Program-made: the position numbers and the translations under genes | Notes under the pieces: generated by a model | The model's input: the letters and a program-made list of their open reading frames with translations, nothing else | Databases searched by the model: none | Told to the model about the DNA's origin: nothing | Shown here: piece after piece, positions 25,690 through 33,954 of the stretch | Layout: the number at the start of each line of letters is the position of its first letter | Numbering within the stretch: the first letter of the stretch is position 1 | NCBI GenBank assembly: GCA_015258065.1 | Contig: JABZIZ010000003.1 | Location: 134,217 to 198,216, forward strand | DNA from: Lachnospiraceae bacterium | Lineage (GTDB): Bacteria > Bacillota > Clostridia > Lachnospirales > Lachnospiraceae | Direction: 5' to 3' | Length of the DNA: 64,000 bases

Positions 25690-25959
25690 TCACTCATCAC
25701 CTTTTTGATCATCGTTTACATCTATTTCGATCATGAGTTTCCCTCGTTCTGCGTCGTAATATGCCTCCAGTATTTCCTCTCCATTTTTGGAGATCGCTCC
25801 CCTGATCGGGATCATTTTTTCAGTAGACCTGAAGAGTCGCTTTAATCCGGTTCGCTGCGCTTCCTCTTCCGGCAACCAGTATGCCCCTTTTTTGATGAAC
25901 GCTTTCCCTTTGATTCCGTGCATACCCATAGCAATCACCCGCATATTTTTTTGTTGCAA
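25690..25959 (-). CDS. small conserved-looking protein of unknown function
   Basis: An 89-residue soluble, basic protein. The N-terminal part is Gly- and Met-rich (MRVIAMGMHGIKGKAF), and the C-terminus is acidic (VNDDQKGDE). I do not recognise a family. The frame opens with a TTG at 25959 that has AGGGTG a few bases upstream; the first ATG (25944) has no clear ribosome binding site, so the start is uncertain. The stop lies just before the pheS promoter. It is probably a real gene because codon use and the lack of a competing frame fit, but this is not certain. Confidence 0.5.
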   Translation of the reverse strand: MQQKNMRVIAMGMHGIKGKAFIKKGAYWLPEEEAQRTGLKRLFRSTEKMIPIRGAISKNGEEILEAYYDAERGKLMIEIDVNDDQKGDE

Positions 25960-26021
25960 CGTAACACCCTAAAGGACCTATTAACCCACAAGCAACAGGA
26001 AAGATCGATCCCTAGCACCTC

Positions 26022-26642
26022 TCACCGGCTCTGTGCCACCAGCGCCGGCAGATTCGCCTGAACGGCAGCCAGTGCCTGGGCCGGATCCATGCCGCTCTCT
26101 ACCAAACGCGCAAATGCCTGTTGTACGATTTGCTCTGTTGTCGGCTTGGCTGTTGACGCCCCACCTTGTAACACCCTCAAATCCGACTGTACAATCGCTG
26201 TTAGATTCGCGGGCTGCTTAACCAAATCATTCATCTTTGCCTGCACCCTTTGCAAGGCTGTATTCTGATCCAGTCCGGCCTGCACATATAAGGCAAATGC
26301 CTGCTGCACAATTTGTTCCGGCGTCAAAACCGGTGCAGGATTCGATGCACTTACCGCAGAAGTCGGTGCAGGGTTTGACGCAACCGGTGGTTGTACTGTG
26401 TTCTTTGCTGTTTGTGTCGCTCCTTCCGACCGGCAAAGCTTACAAGGCTGATATCCTCTACGCATGGCATCCTCTATGGAAATGGCAATTTTGCTATTCT
26501 TCAGCTGGGAACAACCACTACTATGATACTTCTTTCCGGTATTCGTGATATACACCGTTTCACCGTTCGCTGCAAGGCTAGTACCGGTAAATGCGGAAAA
26601 GATTAGAAACGATACCAAAAGTGACACAAACAGCTTTTTCAT
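26022..26642 (-). CDS. secreted protein with an Ada-like Cys motif and two helical repeats
   Basis: A 206-residue exported protein with a signal peptide (MKKLFVSLLVSFLIFSAFTG...A, cleavage near residue 25). Residues about 30-70 carry YHSSGCSQLKNS followed by GYQPCKLCRS, a Cys pattern shared with a small zinc-binding domain seen in secreted nucleases and other exported proteins. After a Pro/Ala/Thr linker come two helical repeats, each starting with EQIVQQAFA and ending in a Val-Gln-Ala-rich helix, at about 107-145 and 168-203. The ATG at 26642 has TAGGAGGAGG upstream. Function is unknown. Confidence 0.7.
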   Translation of the reverse strand: MKKLFVSLLVSFLIFSAFTGTSLAANGETVYITNTGKKYHSSGCSQLKNSKIAISIEDAMRRGYQPCKLCRSEGATQTAKNTVQPPVASNPAPTSAVSASNPAPVLTPEQIVQQAFALYVQAGLDQNTALQRVQAKMNDLVKQPANLTAIVQSDLRVLQGGASTAKPTTEQIVQQAFARLVESGMDPAQALAAVQANLPALVAQSR

Positions 26643-26690
26643 AATAGCCTCCTCCTAAAATGATATCTTTACTTTTTTTCGTTAAGAATA

Positions 26691-26767
26691 CATAATGCCT
26701 TTGCTTGAGAACGGCATAATATCTTTCTCTAAGAATGCATAATGTCTTTGTTTAAAAACGCATAAAT
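26691..26767. repeat. imperfect direct repeats with a 23-24-bp period
   Basis: CATAAT recurs at 26691, 26715, 26738 and 26761, each followed by a similar T-rich stretch (TGCCTTTG, ATCTTTC, TGTCTTTG) and then A/G-rich bases. This gives three full units and a partial fourth. The array fills the gap between two minus-strand genes and runs into the 3' end of the membrane protein gene. It lies upstream of the secreted protein gene. Confidence 0.6.
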
Positions 26768-27234
26768 AACATAAACGTCAATCCCAAGATAACACAAATT
26801 GCAGTGATAATCCATAAGATTTTCCTCTTATTCCAATATCGCACCGTGATATACAGACCATCCAATATAGCAAAGCCGGGAATGCACTGAAAAATAAAGT
26901 GCAAGATACATTGTCCCAAAGTCCAGCCCTTTTCTTTTCTGCTCAGTAAAATCAGGAAAATGGCATAGCTAAGTCCTGCTAATCCCGCCATAAAAGATAT
27001 TCCGAGGAAAAGTGGTGCCATAACTAAGCTCATGGCGAAGAAAAAGGGAGCAATGAATAGAGTAGCCGGTAGCACCAGCATCACAAAGGAAATCCCTATT
27101 CCTCCGAGTAAGACCACAAGAAAGATGGCCAGCAACATGAGTACGGCAGGCAGGGAACTGTATTTAAAGAAAAGGAAGCCTTTATGCACTGCTCTCACTA
27201 TCCGCTCTTTTAAAGATTTTATAAGCCTCCACAA
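26752..27234 (-). CDS. multi-pass membrane protein, function unknown
   Basis: A 160-residue protein with a short basic N-terminus and four to five hydrophobic segments (about residues 28-50, 52-75, 76-96, 112-128 and 138-156), separated by the basic loop SRKEKGW. No family motif is recognised. The frame starts with TTG at 27234 without a clear ribosome binding site, so the true start may lie further in. The stop overlaps the last unit of the neighbouring repeat array. Confidence 0.5.
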   Translation of the reverse strand: MWRLIKSLKERIVRAVHKGFLFFKYSSLPAVLMLLAIFLVVLLGGIGISFVMLVLPATLFIAPFFFAMSLVMAPLFLGISFMAGLAGLSYAIFLILLSRKEKGWTLGQCILHFIFQCIPGFAILDGLYITVRYWNKRKILWIITAICVILGLTFMLFMRF

Positions 27235-27284
27235 TCTGAGTGATTAAACGGCCGAATGAGATTTCTTAAACATAGAGCTTATGT

Positions 27285-27755
27285 CTAATCTTTTTCGTAG
27301 AAAACAATATCCATACAATCATTGATCTTATCCATTCTTCCGGTCTGATGATAGCCCATCTTTTCGTACAAATGAATATTCCCTGCTTCTTGTAGTATCG
27401 TGTCCAAGCACCAGTGATGGCAACCATGCATTTGCTCTACTGCGAAAATTGCTGCTTGGGCATATCCTTTATTCCTAAACTCCGGCATAATCCAGATTGG
27501 GGATATTCGTTTTCTACCGGCGTCTTTCTTGTCAATCACACGAATGACACCGACATTTTCATTTTCAGCAACAATAAAATAATAAACAGTCCAGGGCTGT
27601 TCATATCTTGCAACGATTTTCTCCGACCCCTCTGCACCGGGACTCATATCATAGTCTTGATATTTATCCAACAATTCCGAAAAAGCCTTAATTTGCATTT
27701 CCCATATGGTTTGCAAATCCTCTCTAGTAGCCGCCTTTAATGAAACCGTAGCCAT
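27285..27755 (-). CDS. GNAT family N-acetyltransferase
   Basis: A 156-residue acetyl-CoA-dependent transferase. The fold is visible from the N-terminal ATREDLQTIWEMQ helix, the beta-strand GVIRVID, the acetyl-CoA site ISPIWIMPEFRNKGYAQAAI (motif A with the R/Q-x-x-G-x-A pattern), and the C-terminal LYEKMGYHQTGRMDKI. The acceptor substrate is unknown. The ATG at 27755 has AAGGGGG upstream. It stands alone between a membrane protein gene and a 370-bp gap. Confidence 0.85.
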   Translation of the reverse strand: MATVSLKAATREDLQTIWEMQIKAFSELLDKYQDYDMSPGAEGSEKIVARYEQPWTVYYFIVAENENVGVIRVIDKKDAGRKRISPIWIMPEFRNKGYAQAAIFAVEQMHGCHHWCLDTILQEAGNIHLYEKMGYHQTGRMDKINDCMDIVFYEKD

Positions 27756-28126
27756 TTGAGCCCCCTTATTTACGTTAAATTCCTCTTATTGTTATTTCTC
27801 AGCTTCATTATACAAGTAAATCCACAAAGTTTACAAAACTAAAGTCATTACCTATGGTCTATAACGAAATCAGACCCAACATAGGATTTATGAAAGTATA
27901 AATATCCTGTCTTAGAAAATCAGGATGAAGGAAAGATAATTCAGCCTAGACAAAATGGCTGAAAGTGTTAAGCTTTTATTAGTTAAATGAGGCTAATACT
28001 GTGTTACTTATTATATCATTATCTTATCCCATTATGTTTTATTCCTATAGTTCTGTAGCTCATACGGTATGTACTCAGTAGCAGAACCTGAACTACATTG
28101 ATGAAAAGTTTAGCGAGGTGAGTGTA
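27756..28126. other. AT-rich intergenic region without a recognised gene
   Basis: About 370 bp between divergent genes. It is AT-rich and has no open frame with a ribosome binding site. The only structure I see is a short inverted repeat ATCCTG/CAGGAT near 27908-27930. The promoters of both neighbours should lie here, but none is clear enough to place. Confidence 0.4.
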
Positions 28127-28762
28127 ATGAAATACAAAGGAATCTATTTTAACTTATTCAGTTTATTCTTGAAAAAACCGATGATAAAAAAGTTTGGGAA
28201 GGATAAGACGAAAGAAAGCCTACAAAAAGGACGCATTTTATATCGGAAAATGCTGGAAAAAACGGAAGATATCGGAGAGAAAAACCCCATGGCTCACAAT
28301 ATTTATTCCGCCTATGTTTTTCTGGCAGTATGCAGAGCCGGTGACTTTTCAGTAGAGGATTTTAGGAATATAATCGCTGCATTTATGGACAATCCCTTCA
28401 TCAGAAAAGTCATGAGTTCCATAGATTTCAATAGAGAGACGGACATGAAGAAATTTGCCGAAAGAATGCATAAGGCGGAAGAATGGGCGGAGGCACATCC
28501 GGAATATCAGGATAAAACCTGGGATTTTCATTTTGATGAAAAGCGGCATAAGGACGGCTTTTATTATCACTTCACAAGATGCCCCTTGGAAAAATCTGCG
28601 AGGGAACATGGTTATCTCAACCTCTTACCTCTGTGCTGTGACATTGACCACATCGCGGTTGAACGAAACAAGGGTGTATTGCATAGAGAGCAAACGCTGG
28701 CAACGGGAGGCGCAATCTGTGATTACTGGTTCGTAGGGAATCAAACAAAGAATCCAAGCTAA
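28127..28762 (+). CDS. L-2-amino-thiazoline-4-carboxylic acid hydrolase family protein
   Basis: A 211-residue protein resembling the ATC hydrolase family (PF14196). The recognisable parts are the N-terminal helical region and the C-terminal core DGFYYHFTRCPLEKSAREHG, CCDIDHIAVE and LATGGAICDYWF, where the conserved Cys and His/Asp residues sit. Characterised members open a thiazoline ring in cysteine biosynthesis; most genomic members have unknown substrates. I chose the ATG at 28127 because GAGGTGA lies 5 bases upstream; a GTG at 28118 overlaps that site. Confidence 0.75.
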   Translation: MKYKGIYFNLFSLFLKKPMIKKFGKDKTKESLQKGRILYRKMLEKTEDIGEKNPMAHNIYSAYVFLAVCRAGDFSVEDFRNIIAAFMDNPFIRKVMSSIDFNRETDMKKFAERMHKAEEWAEAHPEYQDKTWDFHFDEKRHKDGFYYHFTRCPLEKSAREHGYLNLLPLCCDIDHIAVERNKGVLHREQTLATGGAICDYWFVGNQTKNPS

Positions 28763-28778
28763 GAAGGGATAAGATTAT

Positions 28779-28847
28779 ATGGGCTACTATTTATTCTTCT
28801 TGCTCTATTGCTTTATCATTTGTCTTGCTTACGGTTTCTTTTTTTAG
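28779..28847 (+). CDS. possible 22-residue hydrophobic peptide
   Basis: A short frame (MGYYLFFLLYCFIICLAYGF...) that starts 17 bp after the hydrolase gene, with AAGGGAT before its ATG. It is almost wholly hydrophobic and ends in a run of seven T. The +1 frame over the same bases is also open, and reads as a membrane helix followed by RTNYAALKAEEHKEVL up to a stop at 28896, but has no start codon. Either this is a small membrane peptide or the remains of a larger gene that has slipped in the T-run. Confidence 0.25.
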   Translation: MGYYLFFLLYCFIICLAYGFFF

Positions 28848-28931
28848 GACAAACTATGCCGCACTAAAGGCAGAGGAGCATAAAGAAGTATTGTAAAAAT
28901 ACTGACCTATGCCAAGTGAAAGGAAAATAAG

Positions 28932-28980
28932 AAAACTCTATGTGAATGGATGAACCATTTGCATAGAGTTTTTCTTTTGT
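28932..28980 (+). terminator. terminator after the ATC hydrolase-like gene
   Basis: Perfect stem AAAACTCTATG (28932-28942) with CATAGAGTTTT (28962-28972). An inner AATGG/CCATT pair strengthens it, and it is followed by TTTCTTTTG. It can work in both directions and separates the hydrolase gene from the mobile-element-like segment. Confidence 0.75.
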
Positions 28981-28995
28981 CATGGAAAAATTTTC

Positions 28996-29118
28996 AGCGT
29001 CCGTAGGACGCGCCGCCGTCACCGCAGGTGGCGATCTTGGGGGCTTGGGGGATTATCCCTCAACAAGCGTTTTGGCGGGTAGGAAACCCACCAAAATCGC
29101 AAACATGTACATGTTTGC
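28996..29118. mobile_element. GC-rich, hairpin-dense segment resembling conjugative-element noncoding DNA
   Basis: This stretch stands out from its AT-rich surroundings. It contains GCGTCC-gtag-GGACGC-like pairing near 28998, a G-run (gggggcttggggg), a stem TTTTGGcGGGT/ACCCaCCAAAA (29070-29096), and a 20-bp perfect palindrome centred on ATGTACAT (29099-29118). No gene is visible. Such adjacent hairpins are typical of transfer-origin or border regions of integrative elements. That reading is an inference; no integrase or relaxase is in the window. Confidence 0.35.
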
Positions 29119-29155
29119 ATTGCTTGCCGATTTGAGAAATCTTAAATAATATCTC

Positions 29156-29176
29156 ATTGTCAGATGGAGTATTTTT
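29156..29176 (+). promoter_or_regulatory. upstream element shared with the araC1 promoter (copy a)
   Basis: ATTGTCAGATGGAGTATTTT and one further T; 19 of 21 bases match the segment at 32835-32855. It lies 71 bp upstream of the GTTAG operator of the first ABC gene. It is a candidate activator site for the AraC-type regulators of this locus. Confidence 0.4.
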
Positions 29177-29188
29177 CTTTTTTGAGAG

Positions 29189-29244
29189 TTGGAGAAAAAG
29201 AACACCTCACTATATAATAACACATGGTTAGTGCTTGCTAACCA
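29189..29244 (+). promoter_or_regulatory. promoter and GTTAG-N6-CTAAC operator of ABC unit 1
   Basis: TTGGAG (29189-29194), an 18-bp spacer and a perfect TATAAT (29213-29218) are followed by TGGTTAG-tgcttg-CTAACCA (29225-29244), a 7-bp inverted repeat at the expected transcription start. The same half-sites and 6-bp spacing recur at 32903, 36842 and 37955. Confidence 0.6.
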
Positions 29245-29271
29245 ATTTATCAGAAAGTGAGGGAAATCACT

Positions 29272-31089
29272 ATGGCAAAAAAAGAAAGCCAAGAAGGTAA
29301 ACCGAAAAAAGGGTTGCCTCGCCTCATAGAGCTGGCGATGACGCAGAAAGCGCCTATGGTAGGAGGAATGATTCTTTCTGCCCTGGCTACGATTGCGTCG
29401 TTTCTGCCCTATCTCGCTATTTATTTTATCATTCAGGAAATTGTGGGAACCTACCCGGATTTCAGTACACTGGACGTTCCAAAGGTATTGGGATACGGCG
29501 GATTGGCTCTCGGCGGGGTTCTTTTGAATGTGCTGCTTTACACTGCGTCCGTGGCTCTTTCCCACATCGCGGCCTATGGCACGTTGTATCAATGTAAAAT
29601 CAATTATGTATCCCATATCACCAATCTCCCTCTGGGGTATCACTTAAAAATGGGAAGCGGTAAGCTGCGGAAAATTATGGACGATAACATTGAAAGTTTG
29701 GAGGGATTTATCGCCCATGATCTTCCCAATATGATTTCCGCTTTTGTCGCGCCAATCGTTATGCTGGTGTTGGTATTTGCGGTAGACTGGCGCTTTGGTT
29801 TAGCAACCTTCGTGGGAATTGTTGTTTCGTTCCTTGTGTACGGTGTGACCACTGGCGGAAATAAAACAAAAAAATTGATGGAGGACTATCAAACTTCTTT
29901 GGAGGACATGAGCAATGCCTCTGTGGAGTACATCCGGGGAATTGCAGTAGTCAAAGCGTTTAAGCAGACGGCGTTCTCTTTCAAACGTCTGCATGATTCT
30001 ATCAAGAATTACACGAAAACCGTTATCCCATACTCTTTGAGCCAGGAATTGATGACGGCAGCCTTTACAGCCGCCCTTAATGGAATCTATCTATTTATCA
30101 TCCCGGTGGGCATTTGGATTGGCAGCTCCACAAATGATTATCAGGCATTTGTAGCCCCCTTTATCTTTTATCTGATTTTCGTGCCGGTGATTGCCTCAAT
30201 TCTCATGAAAGTGTTGTATGCTTCTGTCAACGCCATGCAGGTAGGTAATGCTGTGGAACACATGGATCAGGTTTTGGCAGAACCGGAGATTCCGGAAAAG
30301 GGCACTTCTCAAAAACCGTCTACATACAATGTTGTTTACGATAATGTAACCTTTTCCTATACAGAAGATGAGACAAATGCGGCATTACAATCCGTGTCCT
30401 TTACTGCACCACAGGGAAAGGTTACTGCGATTGTCGGCCCGTCCGGCGGCGGTAAAAGTACCATTGCCAGCCTGCTTCCACGTTTCTATGATGTGGAACA
30501 AGGGGCTATCCGTATCGGTGGAGTAGACATCCGTAATATGAGTACCGGCGATCTGATGGATACCGTCAGCTTTGTATTCCAGGACAATTTCTTATTTAAG
30601 CAGAGTATTCTGGATAATATCCGCATGGGAAATCCAAATGCAACTGAAGAAGAAGTTATAGCTGCCGCCAAAGCCGCTCAGTGCCATGAATTTATTTCCG
30701 AGCTGCCGCAGAGCTATCAAACCGTGTTTGGTAAAGACGGAGTCAAACTTTCCGGTGGACAGATTCAGCGCATTGCCATAGCGAGAGCCATTGTGAAAAA
30801 TGCTCCTATCCTGATATTGGATGAGGCAACCTCTTTCAGCGACCCGGAAAATGAACATCTTATTCAGCAGGCTCTTTCCGAGTTGATGAAAGGCAAAACG
30901 GTCATTATGATTGCACACCGTCTTTCGACAATCCGTAATGCTGACCAAATCCTTGTAGTAGACCATGGAAAAATTGTCCAGTCCGGCACACACGATGAAT
31001 TGATGGCACAGGCTGGCCGCTATCAGGATTTGTGGAATAATTATACTGCGGCGTTGACCTGGAAGTTCAGCGTAGGAAAGGAGGCATAG
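29272..31089 (+). CDS. ABC half-transporter A, copy 1 (YbtP/YbtQ-like, permease plus ATPase)
   Basis: A 605-residue membrane protein. Residues about 20-320 form an exporter-fold transmembrane domain with six helices, followed by an ATPase with Walker A GPSGGGKST, signature LSGGQIQR, Walker B ILILDEATSFSDPENE and H-loop IAHRLST. It pairs with the next gene as a heterodimer. In yersiniabactin-type loci, such exporter-fold pairs import metal-siderophore complexes; that role here rests on the gene neighbourhood. I chose the ATG at 29272 (MAKKESQ), which has GAGGG 8 bases upstream; the frame opens at a GTG at 29257 that overlaps this site. Confidence 0.85.
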   Translation: MAKKESQEGKPKKGLPRLIELAMTQKAPMVGGMILSALATIASFLPYLAIYFIIQEIVGTYPDFSTLDVPKVLGYGGLALGGVLLNVLLYTASVALSHIAAYGTLYQCKINYVSHITNLPLGYHLKMGSGKLRKIMDDNIESLEGFIAHDLPNMISAFVAPIVMLVLVFAVDWRFGLATFVGIVVSFLVYGVTTGGNKTKKLMEDYQTSLEDMSNASVEYIRGIAVVKAFKQTAFSFKRLHDSIKNYTKTVIPYSLSQELMTAAFTAALNGIYLFIIPVGIWIGSSTNDYQAFVAPFIFYLIFVPVIASILMKVLYASVNAMQVGNAVEHMDQVLAEPEIPEKGTSQKPSTYNVVYDNVTFSYTEDETNAALQSVSFTAPQGKVTAIVGPSGGGKSTIASLLPRFYDVEQGAIRIGGVDIRNMSTGDLMDTVSFVFQDNFLFKQSILDNIRMGNPNATEEEVIAAAKAAQCHEFISELPQSYQTVFGKDGVKLSGGQIQRIAIARAIVKNAPILILDEATSFSDPENEHLIQQALSELMKGKTVIMIAHRLSTIRNADQILVVDHGKIVQSGTHDELMAQAGRYQDLWNNYTAALTWKFSVGKEA

Positions 31090-31092
31090 GTC

Positions 31093-32829
31093 ATGATGAA
31101 TTTGAAAGAAATGTTTCAGCTCTCAGACCGCGGAGCAAAGGATTTGAAAAAAGGTATTTTTGCCTGCACCCTCACAAATCTTTCTCTTATGCTATCGGTG
31201 GTTGTCACAATCCAGATTTTTCTGGAAGTGCTAAAACCGCTGACTGGCAAAGAAGTTTCCTGGAGCAAGATGTGGATTCTGTTCGGGGCTGGTGTCTTAT
31301 CGGCAATCATTCATTTTCTCTGTTGCAAAAACGATTATCGGAAAACGTATGTGTCATGCTATACCGCTGCGGAGGATTCCCGTATCCGTATTGCGGAATT
31401 GGTACGCAAGTTCCCCATGAGCGTGTTCAACAACAAAGACTTGACAGAGCTGACCACGAATATGATGGGAGACTGTGCCAGCATTGAACACTCCATGAGC
31501 CACATTGTGCCGCCGTTGATGGCCAATGCAATTTCCTGTACGCTGATTTGCGTTTGTGTGATGATCTTTGACTGGCGCATGGGGTTGTCCATTTTCTGTA
31601 CGCTGCCCCTGTCGTTCCTCATTATTTTAGGAAGCAGAAAACTCCAAGAGCGCGGCAGCAAGAAACAGGTAGAGGCAAAACTGAAAGCCTCTGAAGAAGA
31701 ACAGGAATATTTGGAAGGTATCCGTATTATAAAATCCTGCCATCTGGATGGTGAGAAGTTTTCCAAACTGAATGACGCGCTGAAAGACTTAAAGAAGCAA
31801 TCCATTCACATGGAATTGGGCACAAGTGTGTTTATCTCCATCGCGCAGTTCGTTCTTCAGGCCGGAATTGGAATTACAGTTTTTGTGGGCGTCCATCTTT
31901 TGACAGGCGGCAGTATCACCATTTTGCCGCTGCTGCTTTCGCTGGTGATTGTATGCCGGATGTACGGGCCGATCCTGACGATTCTCACCCTGCTTCCTAT
32001 GCTGTTCCATACCCTAATATCCACCCAGCGAATGAGAGAACTGGCTGGTATCCCCGTAATGGAAGGCCGTACAGATGTACCTATTAAAAACAATAATATT
32101 GTTTTTGACCATGTCAGCTTTTCCTATAACAAGGAACCTGTTTTGAAAGATGTCAGCGCTACTATTCCAGAAGGAAAAATTACTGCGCTGGTTGGGCCTT
32201 CCGGTAGCGGAAAAAGTACCATGTCTCGCCTGATTGCTCGCTTTTGGGATGTGAACAGCGGCACAGTTGCAATCGGCGGTGTAGATGTGAAAACCCTCGA
32301 TCCTGAATACCTCATGGGATATATGTCCTTTGTATTTCAGGATGTGACCCTGTTCAACGATACTGTCTGGAATAACATCAAAATCGGAAATCTGGAGGCA
32401 ACGGATGAACAGGTTTTTGCTGCGGCAAAAGTAGCCTGCTGTGATGAATTTGTAAAAAGGTTGCCGGATGGATATATCACTCTGCTGGGAGAAAACGGCT
32501 CTACGCTTTCCGGCGGTGAACGCCAGCGGATTTCCATTGCCCGCGCACTCTTAAAAGACGCTCCGATTATTTTGCTTGATGAAGCGACCGCTTCCCTCGA
32601 CCCGGAAAATGAAGTGTTAATCCAGAACGCTATTTCTCGGCTGATAAAAGGGAAAACTGTCCTGGTTATCGCTCACAGACTTCGCACCATTGCAGACGCA
32701 GATCAGATTCTGGTATTGAATAATGGAAAAATAGAGGAAGCCGGAGCCCATGAACAGTTGATGTCAAAGAACGGCTTGTACCAACATCTGTATCAGATTC
32801 AGTCAAAGAGCCAGAAGTGGGCGGTCTGA
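31093..32829 (+). CDS. ABC half-transporter B, copy 1 (YbtP/YbtQ-like, permease plus ATPase)
   Basis: A 578-residue partner of the preceding protein, 3 bp downstream, with AGGAGG before its ATG. The N-terminal 300 residues hold the six-helix exporter-fold domain (the TNMMGDCASIEHSMSH coupling region is typical). The ATPase has GPSGSGKST, LSGGERQR, IILLDEATASLDPENE and IAHRLRT, so all catalytic motifs are complete. It closes the first transcription unit, about 110 bp before araC1. Confidence 0.86.
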   Translation: MMNLKEMFQLSDRGAKDLKKGIFACTLTNLSLMLSVVVTIQIFLEVLKPLTGKEVSWSKMWILFGAGVLSAIIHFLCCKNDYRKTYVSCYTAAEDSRIRIAELVRKFPMSVFNNKDLTELTTNMMGDCASIEHSMSHIVPPLMANAISCTLICVCVMIFDWRMGLSIFCTLPLSFLIILGSRKLQERGSKKQVEAKLKASEEEQEYLEGIRIIKSCHLDGEKFSKLNDALKDLKKQSIHMELGTSVFISIAQFVLQAGIGITVFVGVHLLTGGSITILPLLLSLVIVCRMYGPILTILTLLPMLFHTLISTQRMRELAGIPVMEGRTDVPIKNNNIVFDHVSFSYNKEPVLKDVSATIPEGKITALVGPSGSGKSTMSRLIARFWDVNSGTVAIGGVDVKTLDPEYLMGYMSFVFQDVTLFNDTVWNNIKIGNLEATDEQVFAAAKVACCDEFVKRLPDGYITLLGENGSTLSGGERQRISIARALLKDAPIILLDEATASLDPENEVLIQNAISRLIKGKTVLVIAHRLRTIADADQILVLNNGKIEEAGAHEQLMSKNGLYQHLYQIQSKSQKWAV

Positions 32830-32834
32830 AAGTT

Positions 32835-32918
32835 ATTGTCAGACGGAGCATTTTTGACCGGCAGAGCGGAAAGCGAAAATATATTATGATATACTAAACA
32901 GTGTTAGCTATATCTAAC
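32835..32918 (+). promoter_or_regulatory. araC1 promoter region: shared upstream element and operator
   Basis: The 21-bp element at 32835-32855 repeats the one at 29156-29176 with two changes. A -10-like TATACT (32890-32895) is followed by GTTAG-ctatat-CTAAC (32903-32918). The distance from element to operator is 68 bp, close to the 71 bp in front of ABC unit 1. Confidence 0.5.
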
Positions 32919-32942
32919 CTCATATCATAAGGAGGTGAGCCT

Positions 32943-33926
32943 TTGGAGCCTACAGCAATTCTCCCCGCCTATATGGACGAATTAAAAACGCAAGGAAATA
33001 TCCGGGTGTTGACTCATAGTGAGCAACGCATTGTCTATCAAATCGATTGTGTAGATGGTACTGGAACAGTAGAGGTAATCACACTTTTTCCCGGTGTAGT
33101 CCTGCAATTCCATAGCTTTCATTGTAAATCATTTCATTTGTCGGAAAGTAAAGAGGTTGGGAATAGCCTGAAAATCAACTACTGCACAGAGGGACGCATG
33201 GAAGTGCGGATGTCCGATAACCTGTTTTTGTTTATGGAACCAGGAAATTTAAGCGTTGATGTGCGAAAGGCGCAGGACAGCTTTCAGTTTCCCTGCGGCC
33301 ACTACCATGGAGTAGAGCTTTTGTTTCATTCTTCTACACTAAATAGGGACGCGCCTGAATTGTTAAAAACCGTCGAAGTGGATGGAAAACAAGTCCAGCT
33401 CCGATTTTGCAAGGACGCACAAAGTTATGTTGTCCGGGCGGATGATCGGCTGCGCAAGCTGTTTGAAGATATGGGAAATGCTCCCCCGGAGTGCCGCACA
33501 CCATATTTACAGATAAAAGTAACAGAATTGTTGCTTCTGCTTTGTAAATCGGATATGCCGGAAAAAAGCGATGAAAGCTCTTTTATGACTATGGGGCAGG
33601 TTCAGATCACCAAGCAAGTCATGGAAATTATAAGCGCCGATTTGAGCAAACATTATTCGATTGAAAATCTGGCGGCTCCATTTGGAATTAGTCCATCCTC
33701 TTTGAAAAACTATTTTCAGGGAGTGTATGGAAAAAATATTTCCACATGGCTGCGTGAGGCAAGAATGGCGGCAGCGTCTATGGCGCTGCGGGAGAGTAAT
33801 CAGCCCGTAGCAGAAATCGCGGCTAAAGTAGGATACGAAAACGCAAGTAAATTTTCTGCGGCGTTCAAAAGTTTTCTGGGAGAAACCCCATTGGAGTACC
33901 GGCGTCAAAGCCGGTGTGAAATCTAA
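32943..33926 (+). CDS. AraC-family transcriptional regulator 1
   Basis: A 327-residue regulator with a variable N-terminal sensor domain and a C-terminal AraC DNA-binding domain of two helix-turn-helix units (YSIENLAAPFGISPSSLKNYF and PVAEIAAKVGYENASKFSAAF), ending in PLEYRR. It starts at TTG (32943) with a strong AAGGAGGTGA upstream; the first ATG is 10 codons in. It sits between the ABC pair and the ECF genes, the place held by YbtA-like activators in siderophore loci. It likely activates both units. Confidence 0.87.
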   Translation: MEPTAILPAYMDELKTQGNIRVLTHSEQRIVYQIDCVDGTGTVEVITLFPGVVLQFHSFHCKSFHLSESKEVGNSLKINYCTEGRMEVRMSDNLFLFMEPGNLSVDVRKAQDSFQFPCGHYHGVELLFHSSTLNRDAPELLKTVEVDGKQVQLRFCKDAQSYVVRADDRLRKLFEDMGNAPPECRTPYLQIKVTELLLLLCKSDMPEKSDESSFMTMGQVQITKQVMEIISADLSKHYSIENLAAPFGISPSSLKNYFQGVYGKNISTWLREARMAAASMALRESNQPVAEIAAKVGYENASKFSAAFKSFLGETPLEYRRQSRCEI

Positions 33927-33954
33927 TTCATCTTTTTTAGGAGGTACATAAAAA

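Noticed and set aside
29225..29244. Operator as a classical DtxR box
   Set aside because: DtxR-type boxes have nearly adjacent GGTTAG/CTAACC half-sites; here 6 bp separate them at all four sites, so a different protein is more likely.
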